A DNA stretch of 64,000 nt from RGIG6353 sp964650465 (GTDB lineage: Bacteria; Bacillota; Clostridia; Oscillospirales; SIG627), in contig CAZYTA010000009.1 in NCBI GenBank assembly GCA_964650465.1, forward strand, positions 10,101-74,100, read 5' to 3'. The position numbers were made by a program, and so were the translations under genes. Positions 1 through 6,434 of this stretch are shown one piece after another. The notes under the pieces were generated by a model. That model searched no databases. It was not told where the DNA came from and was given only the letters and a program-made list of their open reading frames with translations. How positions within the stretch are numbered: position 1 is the stretch's first letter; each line of letters starts with the position of its first letter.

Positions 1-1356
1 ATCCATGAAGAACTTATTCATGGGCTCTTTTTCACCGAATTTTCTCACAAAGTCACTGACATGCTCAAAAACATCTTTATTTGATTTAGAAGCCTTTGGC
101 TGCTGAGATTCAGGAGCTTTTTCTTTCTTGGGCTCGGATGGTTTATTTTCAACCTTAGGAGTTTCCACGACCCCGTCAACCGTTTCCGAAACAGGTTCAA
201 CCTTTACACCGTGCTTGAGCGCATCCTCGAGTCTTGATATTCTGTCGGACAAAGCATCAACACTCAAAACCGATGAAGGAGATGTCATTTTAATTATTGT
301 AATTTCCGCAGTTACTTTTTTATTTATTCCAAAAACATCCGGTGAATTAATAAACTGCTTTAATTCGTCTATAAAGAAATTAAGAGTATCGTTTGAAATT
401 ATATCCGCAATTTCGTTAAGCCTTTGAAGCTCACCCTCGGTACAGTTTACAAACCTTGTAGGCGAAGCAACATTTTTTACAACAAGAGTATCACGGCAAA
501 TAGACAGAAGCTCAAAGAAGCAAGATGAAATATCGCCGTTCTTTTCATAGAGCTCATTGACAATCGCTATTGCACGGACCGTGTTTTGCTTTGAGCAGGA
601 ATAAAGAAGCTCAATCAGCTGTTCTCTGTTAGACAGTCCAAGCAGATTAATAACATACTCAGCTGTTATAAAACCACCTTTCGATGCACAAGATTCCAAA
701 AGGCTGAGTGCATCACGCATAGCACCATCCGAAAGATTTGCGATAACGGAAGCCGCCTCACGCTCCATATTAATTCCCTCTTCAGAGCATATGTGCATAA
801 TTCTGTCTACAATCTTTTCTTTTTTAATTCTGGAAAAGTCAAACCGTTGGCAACGAGACATAATAGTTGCGGGAACCTTTTGAAGCTCGGTGGTAGCAAG
901 AATAAACACAGCATGCTGAGGGGGCTCCTCCAAGGTTTTCAGAAGAGCATTGAATGCCTGCATAGTAAGCATGTGGACCTCGTCGACTATGTAGACTCTT
1001 TTTTTCATAGAAGACGGAGGATATACAACCTCATCGCAAAGAGTTCTTATATCGTCAACTCTGTTATTGGAAGCGGCATCAAGCTCTACCACATCAACAG
1101 CCGTACCATTATTAATCTGACGGCAAGACTCACATTCATTGCACGGATTTCCGTTTTTTAAATCTGTGCAATTAGCCGCCTTGGCAAGGAGCTTTGCACA
1201 AGTAGTTTTTCCGGTACCACGGGAACCGCAGAAAATATATGCATGAGATAGCTTGTCATTTTCTGTCTGATACTGCAAAACAGAAGTTATATGCTCCTGC
1301 CCCACAACATCCGAAAATGTTTGCGGTCTCCACTTACGGTAAAGTGCCTGATACAT
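1..1356 (-). CDS. dnaX: DNA polymerase III subunit gamma/tau (3' end cut by window)
   Basis: Clamp-loader ATPase that loads the beta sliding clamp at the replication fork. Reading from the ATG at 1356, the protein opens MYQALYRKWRPQTFSDVVGQ. It then has the Walker A segment GSRGTGKTT, a zinc-binding cysteine cluster (CNECESCRQ), the Walker B region VYIVDEVHML, and the SRC arginine-finger motif. This order is diagnostic of DnaX. About 452 codons are present and the frame stays open to base 1, so the tau-like C-terminus lies outside the window; the last visible part is a charged Pro/Lys-rich linker. AAAGGAGTT lies 5-7 nt before the ATG. The SRP RNA gene lies directly upstream on the same strand, the usual Bacillus/Clostridium arrangement. 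Confidence 0.96.
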   Translation of the reverse strand, partial: MYQALYRKWRPQTFSDVVGQEHITSVLQYQTENDKLSHAYIFCGSRGTGKTTCAKLLAKAANCTDLKNGNPCNECESCRQINNGTAVDVVELDAASNNRVDDIRTLCDEVVYPPSSMKKRVYIVDEVHMLTMQAFNALLKTLEEPPQHAVFILATTELQKVPATIMSRCQRFDFSRIKKEKIVDRIMHICSEEGINMEREAASVIANLSDGAMRDALSLLESCASKGGFITAEYVINLLGLSNREQLIELLYSCSKQNTVRAIAIVNELYEKNGDISSCFFELLSICRDTLVVKNVASPTRFVNCTEGELQRLNEIADIISNDTLNFFIDELKQFINSPDVFGINKKVTAEITIIKMTSPSSVLSVDALSDRISRLEDALKHGVKVEPVSETVDGVVETPKVENKPSEPKKEKAPESQQPKASKSNKDVFEHVSDFVRKFGEKEPMNKFFMD

Positions 1357-1377
1357 TGTTAAACTCCTTTTAAAACA

Positions 1378-1676
1378 CAAGATACGAAGTAAGACCATGC
1401 ACCTCGAATCGAAACACAAATATATCCGTTATCTTACTTCGAAGCTCAGAACAGGCTTCCTTGTGGCACATTAAATAAACTGCTTAATGCTGCTTGGTTC
1501 CCCACCTGACATGTTTCACAGCCTTTAATTGCACAAGACCCATCCGTCAACACCCCTCCGTAAGAGCAGCAACACATATGCATCCCTCAACGTAGGAATT
1601 CACCCCTGCTATAGCGGATTGCAGGTAACAAGGCGCCGCTGTCTCCCCGGATAGCATGGTCTTAGTTCGTATCTTG
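1378..1676 (-). ncRNA. ffs: Signal recognition particle RNA, large bacterial (Alu-containing) type
   Basis: Read on the minus strand, the ends form a 23-nt helix with one C-C mismatch (1654-1676 pairs with 1378-1400), as expected for the base of SRP RNA. The apical domain is recognisable by ATGTCAGG, then a GGAA tetraloop, then AAGCAGC and TTAAGCAG. The tetraloop is closed by a G-C pair (GGGGAACC) instead of the common C-G pair. The length of about 300 nt and the additional 5' hairpins fit the Alu-domain form found in Bacilli and Clostridia. The RNA binds Ffh and targets membrane and secreted proteins. Exact ends are set by the helix and may be off by a few bases. Confidence 0.92.
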
Positions 1677-1688
1677 TATAAAAATCAC

Positions 1689-2327
1689 TTACTTAGTTCC
1701 GAAAATTCTGTCACCTGCATCACCGAGTCCGGGCAAAATATATGAGTGCGAATTAAGCTCTCTGTCCAGAGCGGCAGCATATACCTGCACATCGGGATGT
1801 GCGGTAAGTACAGCCTCAACACCCTCGGGTGCGGCAACAATATTCATCATTTTAATATGCTTAACCCCTGAATTTTTCAACAGGTCAATGGCTGCAATAG
1901 CAGAACCTCCCGTTGCAAGCATAGGGTCAATTATTATTGCAATTCTCTCTGATATATCCTGAGGAAGCTTGCAATAATAAGTAACGGGAAGCGCCGTCTC
2001 GGGGTCACGGTAGAGACCGATGTGTCCCACCTTTGCCGCCGGTATAAGTGTAAGAATGCCGGGCTCCATACCGAGACCTGCTCGCAGTATGGGAATAATA
2101 GCAAGCTTTTTGCCGGCTATTGCCTTTGCAGTCATCTTTTCAAGAGGTGTTTCTATTTCCACATCCTCCAGAGGAAGGTCTCTTGTTGCTTCATAAGCAA
2201 CAAGCATTGCAATCTCGCTGACAAGCTCTCTGAACTCCTTGCAGCCGGTTTCAATACTTCTGAGAATTGAAAGCTTGTGCTGAATAAGCGGATGGTCACA
2301 GACCGTAAAATTATCGTATTCTTTCAT
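1689..2327 (-). CDS. upp: Uracil phosphoribosyltransferase
   Basis: Salvages uracil: uracil + PRPP gives UMP + PPi, in the cytoplasm. The 212 residues match the family length. The PRPP-binding loop IIIDPMLATGGSAIAAID is present, and the C-terminal GLGDAGDRIFGT is the uracil-specificity tail. The N-terminal region with HPLIQHKLSILR is also typical. AGAGGAC precedes the ATG at 2327. It lies downstream of rpiB on the same strand, with repeat element copy 1 in the 187-nt gap, and immediately upstream of the SRP RNA gene. Linkage with rpiB is common in Firmicutes and both enzymes work in ribose/PRPP metabolism. Confidence 0.97.
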   Translation of the reverse strand: MKEYDNFTVCDHPLIQHKLSILRSIETGCKEFRELVSEIAMLVAYEATRDLPLEDVEIETPLEKMTAKAIAGKKLAIIPILRAGLGMEPGILTLIPAAKVGHIGLYRDPETALPVTYYCKLPQDISERIAIIIDPMLATGGSAIAAIDLLKNSGVKHIKMMNIVAAPEGVEAVLTAHPDVQVYAAALDRELNSHSYILPGLGDAGDRIFGTK

Positions 2328-2371
2328 TTAACTGTCCTCTTTATTTATTTACTTACCGTAATTTTGCACAC

Positions 2372-2456
2372 AAAGCAACCTCGCCGTTTCACAATGTTGC
2401 TGTTTACGCATGGTTTTGATAGGCGAGCATTGTCAGCGGTCACCGACCGCTTTCTC
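2372..2456 (+). repeat. Dispersed CTCGCC/GGCGAG element, copy 1
   Basis: CTCGCC at 2380-2385 can pair with GGCGAG at 2422-2427. The hairpin GCGGTCACCGACCGC (2436-2450) follows, with an interrupted T-run. The GGCGAGCATTGTCAGCGG block is shared almost exactly with copies at 38.5 and 57.2 kb. The element lies between rpiB and upp, antisense to both. It has no coding potential. Its structure, not gene position, defines it. Confidence 0.75.
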
Positions 2457-2514
2457 ATTGTTGGTATAAGTATATCATAAAAAAATGAATTTGGCAATAT
2501 CGAAATCAGAAAAT

Positions 2515-2946
2515 TTACAGTATTTTATCGTAAAGTTCTACTCTTCTGCGGTGACGTCCGCCCTCAAACTCGGTATTAAGGAAAATTTCCAGATTATAGA
2601 GTATTGCTTCGACACCCATGGTACGTCCCCCGAAACAGATAACATTGGCATTGTTGTGAAGTCTTGAAAATTTCACACTGTAGCTGTCGTTGGTACAAAT
2701 AGCACGAACTCCCTCTGTTTTATTAGCGCAGAGCATCATACCGAGACCTGTACCGCAGATAAGAATTCCCTTATCAGCTTTTCCTTCAGCAACTGCACCT
2801 GCAACCTTTTTTGCGTAAATGGGATAGTCAACAGAAGCATTACTGTCGGAACCGTAATCCGTAAATTCAATTCCCTTTTCGGAAAGATATTTTTTTATCT
2901 CTTCCTTAACCTCAAAACCACCGTGATCACATCCGATTGCTATCAT
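2515..2946 (-). CDS. rpiB: Ribose-5-phosphate isomerase B
   Basis: Interconverts ribose 5-phosphate and ribulose 5-phosphate in the pentose phosphate pathway. The 143-residue protein begins MIAIGCDHGGFEVKEEI and holds the LacAB/RpiB signature GILICGTGLGMMLCANK followed by GVRAICTND. The active-site cysteine is in ICGTG. The C-terminal part with NANVICFGGRTMG is also typical. AAGGAG lies just before the ATG. It starts 4 nt after the tsaB stop, so it is translationally close to tsaB-tsaE. Some RpiB relatives act on allose or galactose 6-phosphate, but no sugar operon surrounds this one. Confidence 0.95.
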   Translation of the reverse strand: MIAIGCDHGGFEVKEEIKKYLSEKGIEFTDYGSDSNASVDYPIYAKKVAGAVAEGKADKGILICGTGLGMMLCANKTEGVRAICTNDSYSVKFSRLHNNANVICFGGRTMGVEAILYNLEIFLNTEFEGGRHRRRVELYDKIL

Positions 2947-2950
2947 TTTA

Positions 2951-3667
2951 TTACTCCTTATTATTAACTCTCTCCGCTTGTGAAGTTCTCAGGTAAAGCG
3001 GAGCAATTTTATTAACATCCTCATATTCGCCCTTTAAATAAAGGCGATATCCCAGCTTGCCCACCGAAACGGCGTTTTGTCTCAAAATAAGCTGAGGAGC
3101 AAGCACTGAAGCAACTCCCCTATCACGGGAACAAAGATATTCATGAAGCTTTTCGGCACCGTCTCCGTTTATCAAAAGCTTGCTGCCGAGGTCTCTTACC
3201 TCTTCCTCAAGCTCTTCGCAAGATATAGGTCTGTCCTCGGTAAGACGAGTAAGCTCATTTCCGTCATAGGCAAACAATGCATTATACAGCTCGTTTCTTC
3301 TCGCATCCATAGAAGGTGCAATAATTACCCTGTCAAAAGAATCAACAGAAAGCATTCTGAAATTCTCAGCAAGAGCCTCAAGGGCAGAAACACCTACCAC
3401 AGGAAGCTTTTTAGCATACGCAAGTCCCTTTGCCGTTGCAATTCCTATACGCACTCCGGTAAAAGAGCCCGGTCCCTTCGATACCGATATGAGCTCTATA
3501 TCATCAACAGAATATCCTGAATTTTTTAACATCTCATCTATCATCGGAAGTATTTTTTCACTGTGTGTAAGCTTATTATGCACACTTGAAGATGCAATTA
3601 CACATTCACCGTCAAGTAAAGCTACACTTGCCGTAACAGCAGTTGTATCAAGCGCAAGTATAATCAT
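2951..3667 (-). CDS. tsaB: tRNA threonylcarbamoyladenosine biosynthesis protein TsaB
   Basis: Partner of TsaD and TsaE in forming t6A37 on ANN-decoding tRNAs. It is an ASKHA-fold protein that scaffolds the complex and lacks its own metal site. The 238 residues open with IILALDTTAVTASVAL. They contain KGPGSFTGVRIGIATAKGLA, the hallmark of the TsaB/YeaZ family. The C-terminal half, from about residue 110, is the divergent second lobe. Its ATG overlaps the tsaE stop by 4 nt and rpiB follows after 4 nt. The frequently neighbouring rimI and tsaD are absent here. Confidence 0.94.
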   Translation of the reverse strand: MIILALDTTAVTASVALLDGECVIASSSVHNKLTHSEKILPMIDEMLKNSGYSVDDIELISVSKGPGSFTGVRIGIATAKGLAYAKKLPVVGVSALEALAENFRMLSVDSFDRVIIAPSMDARRNELYNALFAYDGNELTRLTEDRPISCEELEEEVRDLGSKLLINGDGAEKLHEYLCSRDRGVASVLAPQLILRQNAVSVGKLGYRLYLKGEYEDVNKIAPLYLRTSQAERVNNKE

Positions 3668-4113
3668 TTTATCAACTCCACTGTGATTTCTCTTTGGTTA
3701 TCATCACTGCATTTCAATATTGTAACCTTCCAATAGCTGTCAGGCAAAGCATAAGGAATGTTCTCGCTCCACTCTGTAACGATAATTCCTGTGTCAAGAT
3801 AATCGTAAAAACCTACCGAAAACAGGTCATCGTCATCCGTGACGCGATACATATCAAAATGATAAAGCTTCTTGTTTTCAAAGGAATAATTATTAACAAT
3901 ATTATATGTCGGACTTGTAACAACCGCCTCAGAGTCAAAGTACGATACCATACCTCTGACAAAAGCAGTTTTGCCGGCGCCCAGATCTCCGTACAAGGCA
4001 ACAAATGCAGGATATCCGATTATGTCCATCAATTCCTTGCCTGCATTTTCAGTCTCACAAGGAGATAAAGTAATATACCTTTTTACTAACACTTGCATTT
4101 CCCCGAAAAACAT
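3664..4113 (-). CDS. tsaE: tRNA threonylcarbamoyladenosine biosynthesis ATPase TsaE
   Basis: P-loop ATPase that drives turnover of the TsaBD complex in t6A synthesis. The Walker A motif GDLGAGKTAFVRG, the segment SPTYNIVNNY and the Trp-containing VTEWSENI are the conserved family blocks. Length (149) is usual. The first ATG (4113) has no clear ribosome site. The ATG at 4098 is an alternative start, so the first five residues are uncertain. It is the first gene of the tsaE-tsaB-rpiB-upp series, with a good promoter at 4151-4179. Confidence 0.94.
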   Translation of the reverse strand: MFFGEMQVLVKRYITLSPCETENAGKELMDIIGYPAFVALYGDLGAGKTAFVRGMVSYFDSEAVVTSPTYNIVNNYSFENKKLYHFDMYRVTDDDDLFSVGFYDYLDTGIIVTEWSENIPYALPDSYWKVTILKCSDDNQREITVELIK

Positions 4114-4150
4114 TATATTAATTACACAGTAACCACTGTATTTTCGTATA

Positions 4151-4179
4151 ATTTTATCATAATTTCACCGGATTGTCAA
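4151..4179 (-). promoter_or_regulatory. Sigma-A promoter for tsaE operon
   Basis: On the minus strand: TTGACA (4174-4179), a 17-nt spacer, then TAAAAT (4151-4156). It lies about 40 nt upstream of tsaE and is back to back with the promoter of the NagB-like gene. Confidence 0.75.
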
Positions 4180-4217
4180 TTATTTCTCTGTATTAAAAAA
4201 TATTTATTTGAAAACTA

Positions 4218-4246
4218 TTGATTTTTACTAATTTTGGTGTTAAAAT
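4218..4246 (+). promoter_or_regulatory. Sigma-A promoter for NagB-like gene
   Basis: TTGATT (4218-4223), 17-nt spacer, TAAAAT (4241-4246). It lies 40 nt before the start codon, with AAAGGAG directly before the ATG. Confidence 0.75.
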
Positions 4247-4285
4247 CTAAAAGTAAACAAAATATATTTTACAAAGGAGATTGCT

Positions 4286-5236
4286 ATGAACTTTTTATCT
4301 ACAGTTGACGGCTCATTGCTCGATGGATTCTATCCCGCAGGATGGGATATGGCAAAAATCGACGCTTGCTGTTCTAACCCTCCCGAATCAATCGAAGAAA
4401 GACAGGATTTCTGGCACAAGGATTTCGGTCTCAAGTGCGCTGAGAACGTATACGAATTTGATATGATTCTCGGTCACGAAATCGCTCTTGAAATCAAGAA
4501 CTGCCGTGACGAAGGCAGAAAGCTTGCTATGATTCTTCCCGTTGGACCTATGGGTATGTACAGATGGGCTGTTTACTTCCTTAAGGCATGGAATGTAAAG
4601 TGTGACCATGTTTACGGCTTCAACATGGATGAGTGGGCTGACGGCGACGGAAACACACTTGACCCCAAGAATGAAGGTTCTTTCCAGAATGCTATGGAAG
4701 GTGCTTTCTACGGTCCTCTCGGTGAGCTTACAGTTCCCGTTGAGCAGAGAAACTTTGCTACCAAGACAAACCTTCCTACATATCCCGAAAAGATTGCAGC
4801 TCTTAAGGCTGAGGGTGCTAAACTTGTTACCGTTTTCGGTATCGGCCGTATGATGCACATTGCTTTCTGGGAGCCTCACTTTGCAGCTGAATTCAATACA
4901 GTTGAAGAGTGGAAGAACAACTATTACCGTATCGGTGCTAAGCTTCATCCTCTTACAATAGAGCAGAACGCTATCACAAGCTTCAAGAGCCGTACAACTC
5001 TTGTTCCTTGCCGTGCTAACACCATAGGCCCCGGTCTCTTCCTTCAGTCTGACAAGATCATCGGCGGATGCGACGGTGCTCTTTCAAGAGGAATGCAGTG
5101 GCAGGGTATGTCTCTCTGGACAACTCTCAGATACGGTCCTTGCACATGGATTCCCTCTTCCTTTATGCCTACACTCCCCGGTGTTATCGTATACCTCAAG
5201 GAGCTTGCAGGTCCTCTCACAGCAGAGTGCAACTAA
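4286..5236 (+). CDS. Glucosamine-6-phosphate deaminase/6-phosphogluconolactonase family protein (NagB-like)
   Basis: A 316-residue cytoplasmic sugar-phosphate isomerase-family protein. GFNMDEWAD (near residue 111) corresponds to the NMDEY motif of NagB, with its catalytic Asp. FGIGRMMHIAFWEPH (near 188) corresponds to GIGxDGHIAFNEP and keeps the catalytic His and Glu. However, the Asp of xDGH is Met here, so the ordinary deamination mechanism is doubtful. The family is clear; the substrate is not. It is monocistronic, with a strong promoter, good ribosome site and strong terminator, and has a restricted codon choice, suggesting high expression. nagA is far away at 29.2-30.4 kb. A bona fide NagB acting on glucosamine 6-phosphate remains possible. 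Confidence 0.75.
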   Translation: MNFLSTVDGSLLDGFYPAGWDMAKIDACCSNPPESIEERQDFWHKDFGLKCAENVYEFDMILGHEIALEIKNCRDEGRKLAMILPVGPMGMYRWAVYFLKAWNVKCDHVYGFNMDEWADGDGNTLDPKNEGSFQNAMEGAFYGPLGELTVPVEQRNFATKTNLPTYPEKIAALKAEGAKLVTVFGIGRMMHIAFWEPHFAAEFNTVEEWKNNYYRIGAKLHPLTIEQNAITSFKSRTTLVPCRANTIGPGLFLQSDKIIGGCDGALSRGMQWQGMSLWTTLRYGPCTWIPSSFMPTLPGVIVYLKELAGPLTAECN

Positions 5237-5252
5237 TACATATTTGTATTTT

Positions 5253-5284
5253 ATATGCGGACAGAAATGTCCGCATATTTTTAT
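5253..5284 (+). terminator. Rho-independent terminator of NagB-like gene
   Basis: An 11-bp stem (5253-5263 with 5268-5278), GAAA loop and a following T-run. It is GC-rich only at its centre. Repeat copy 2 begins exactly at its T-run. Confidence 0.9.
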
Positions 5285-5362
5285 CTACAAGGAAATTGCA
5301 TTGAATTAATCTCGCCGTTTTACCTTGTCGTGGTATACTCATAAGATTACGGCAGGGTGTTA
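5284..5362 (+). repeat. Dispersed CTCGCC element, copy 2 (5' half intact, 3' half decayed)
   Basis: The first 45 nt (5284-5328) are identical to the minus strand of the copy at 38536-38580. Beyond that only loose similarity remains (TGGTATAC, GATTACGGCAGG), and the terminal hairpin is lost. It directly follows the T-run of the preceding terminator. Confidence 0.75.
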
Positions 5363-5375
5363 CTTTCCTAATATA

Positions 5376-5414
5376 TCAAAAAGCCTACATACCAATTACG
5401 GATATGTAGGCTTT
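5376..5414 (-). terminator. Rho-independent terminator of SGNH hydrolase gene
   Basis: A 12-bp stem AAAGCCTACATA/TATGTAGGCTTT (5380-5391 with 5403-5414), then TTTTT on the minus strand. It lies 8 nt after the stop codon of the SGNH gene. Confidence 0.85.
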
Positions 5415-5422
5415 ATATTAAT

Positions 5423-6370
5423 CTATATAGCGTGTGTTCTGATGTAATCAAGAATAACGTTGAAACCTTCTTTGGAAATGTGGATACCGTCGCCGTTGCA
5501 ATAATTGTCGTTAAGATATCCCTTTTCATTTACAAGAGCTGTAATGGTATTGAGATAATAAATACCGTTTTCACTTGCAAGTTGTGCTATCCACGAATTT
5601 GCACGGTTAATCTTTTCCATACTTATGGATTCAACATACTGATAGTAATCGCAAACAGGATAAATAGACTGTAGTATTATGCTTGTATCGGGAGATTCCT
5701 TTTTAACTGCATCAATAAGACCTTGATAATACTTCTTAAAGTCCTTTTCAGTCAGGCTGGAAACGCCGTTGACACCCAGTGTAAGCACTACTTTATCGGG
5801 GCGTTTGATTGCAACAGCATCGGCTATGAGCATTTCGCTGTCATCCTCGGGGTAAACAATGTTTTCTGTCAACAGATTCCACATGGCAAGAGTACCGCTT
5901 TTTGGTGTCCATACCTGTGTGGTTTCCTTTCCTCCCTCAAGGACTGCATAAAACGCCATACCGTGTGTTGTTGAGTCGCCGATGAAAATTATATCGTTGA
6001 TATAGTCCTGCCCTGCATCCTCGCTGCTGTCAAGCACGGCATCGGGATACATTTCAAGAAGCTGTGCATGAGTATACACCGGCTTTGGCGCATCGGAAGT
6101 GAAAACAGTTTTGTCCTCCTCAGGTGTCTCAAGGATTGAAGTATCCGCCTCGGAAGGAGGGGTTATCTCCGGAGGTTCGGCAGTCTGACCGCTATCGGTA
6201 CTATCATCGTTTCCCGGTTCGGAAGGTGTAACTGTTTCTACCGTTTCGGGGTCATCGGGCTTGTCATTGTCAATTGTGCCCACTATAAGCACAAGTGCCC
6301 AGATGAAAACAGCAATAACAACAGCAACACAAACTACGGGAAATATTCTTAATTTTCTTTTCTTAGCCAT
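5423..6370 (-). CDS. Membrane-anchored SGNH/GDSL hydrolase
   Basis: A 315-residue extracytoplasmic esterase-type protein. A basic N-terminus (MAKKRKLR) precedes one transmembrane helix at about residues 9-31. Residues 35-85 are an acidic Pro/Thr/Glu linker. The SGNH fold follows. IIFIGDSTTHGM (near 128) holds the nucleophile Ser. VVLTLGVNGV (near 193) gives block III. NGDGIHISKEG near the C-terminus carries the Asp-His pair. All catalytic residues are present. Such enzymes deacylate cell-wall or exported glycans, but the substrate cannot be read from sequence. GGGAGG precedes the ATG. The ispH-rpsA terminator lies between it and the upstream operon. Confidence 0.85.
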   Translation of the reverse strand: MAKKRKLRIFPVVCVAVVIAVFIWALVLIVGTIDNDKPDDPETVETVTPSEPGNDDSTDSGQTAEPPEITPPSEADTSILETPEEDKTVFTSDAPKPVYTHAQLLEMYPDAVLDSSEDAGQDYINDIIFIGDSTTHGMAFYAVLEGGKETTQVWTPKSGTLAMWNLLTENIVYPEDDSEMLIADAVAIKRPDKVVLTLGVNGVSSLTEKDFKKYYQGLIDAVKKESPDTSIILQSIYPVCDYYQYVESISMEKINRANSWIAQLASENGIYYLNTITALVNEKGYLNDNYCNGDGIHISKEGFNVILDYIRTHAI

Positions 6371-6390
6371 AATTATCCTCCCTTAAGATT

Positions 6391-6423
6391 AAAAAACATG
6401 CCCGTGCTTGAGACACGGGCATG
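6391..6423 (-). terminator. Rho-independent terminator of cmk-plsC-ispH/rpsA operon
   Basis: A perfect 10-bp stem CATGCCCGTG/CACGGGCATG (6397-6406 with 6414-6423), followed on the minus strand by TTTTTT (6391-6396). It lies 12 nt after the operon's last stop codon. Confidence 0.92.
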
Positions 6424-6434
6424 AGTATTAACAA

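Noticed and set aside
793..1161. Plus-strand open frame over dnaX
   Set aside because: It is antisense to well-conserved DnaX motifs, has no ribosome site and resembles no protein. The same holds for the many other antisense frames in the window.
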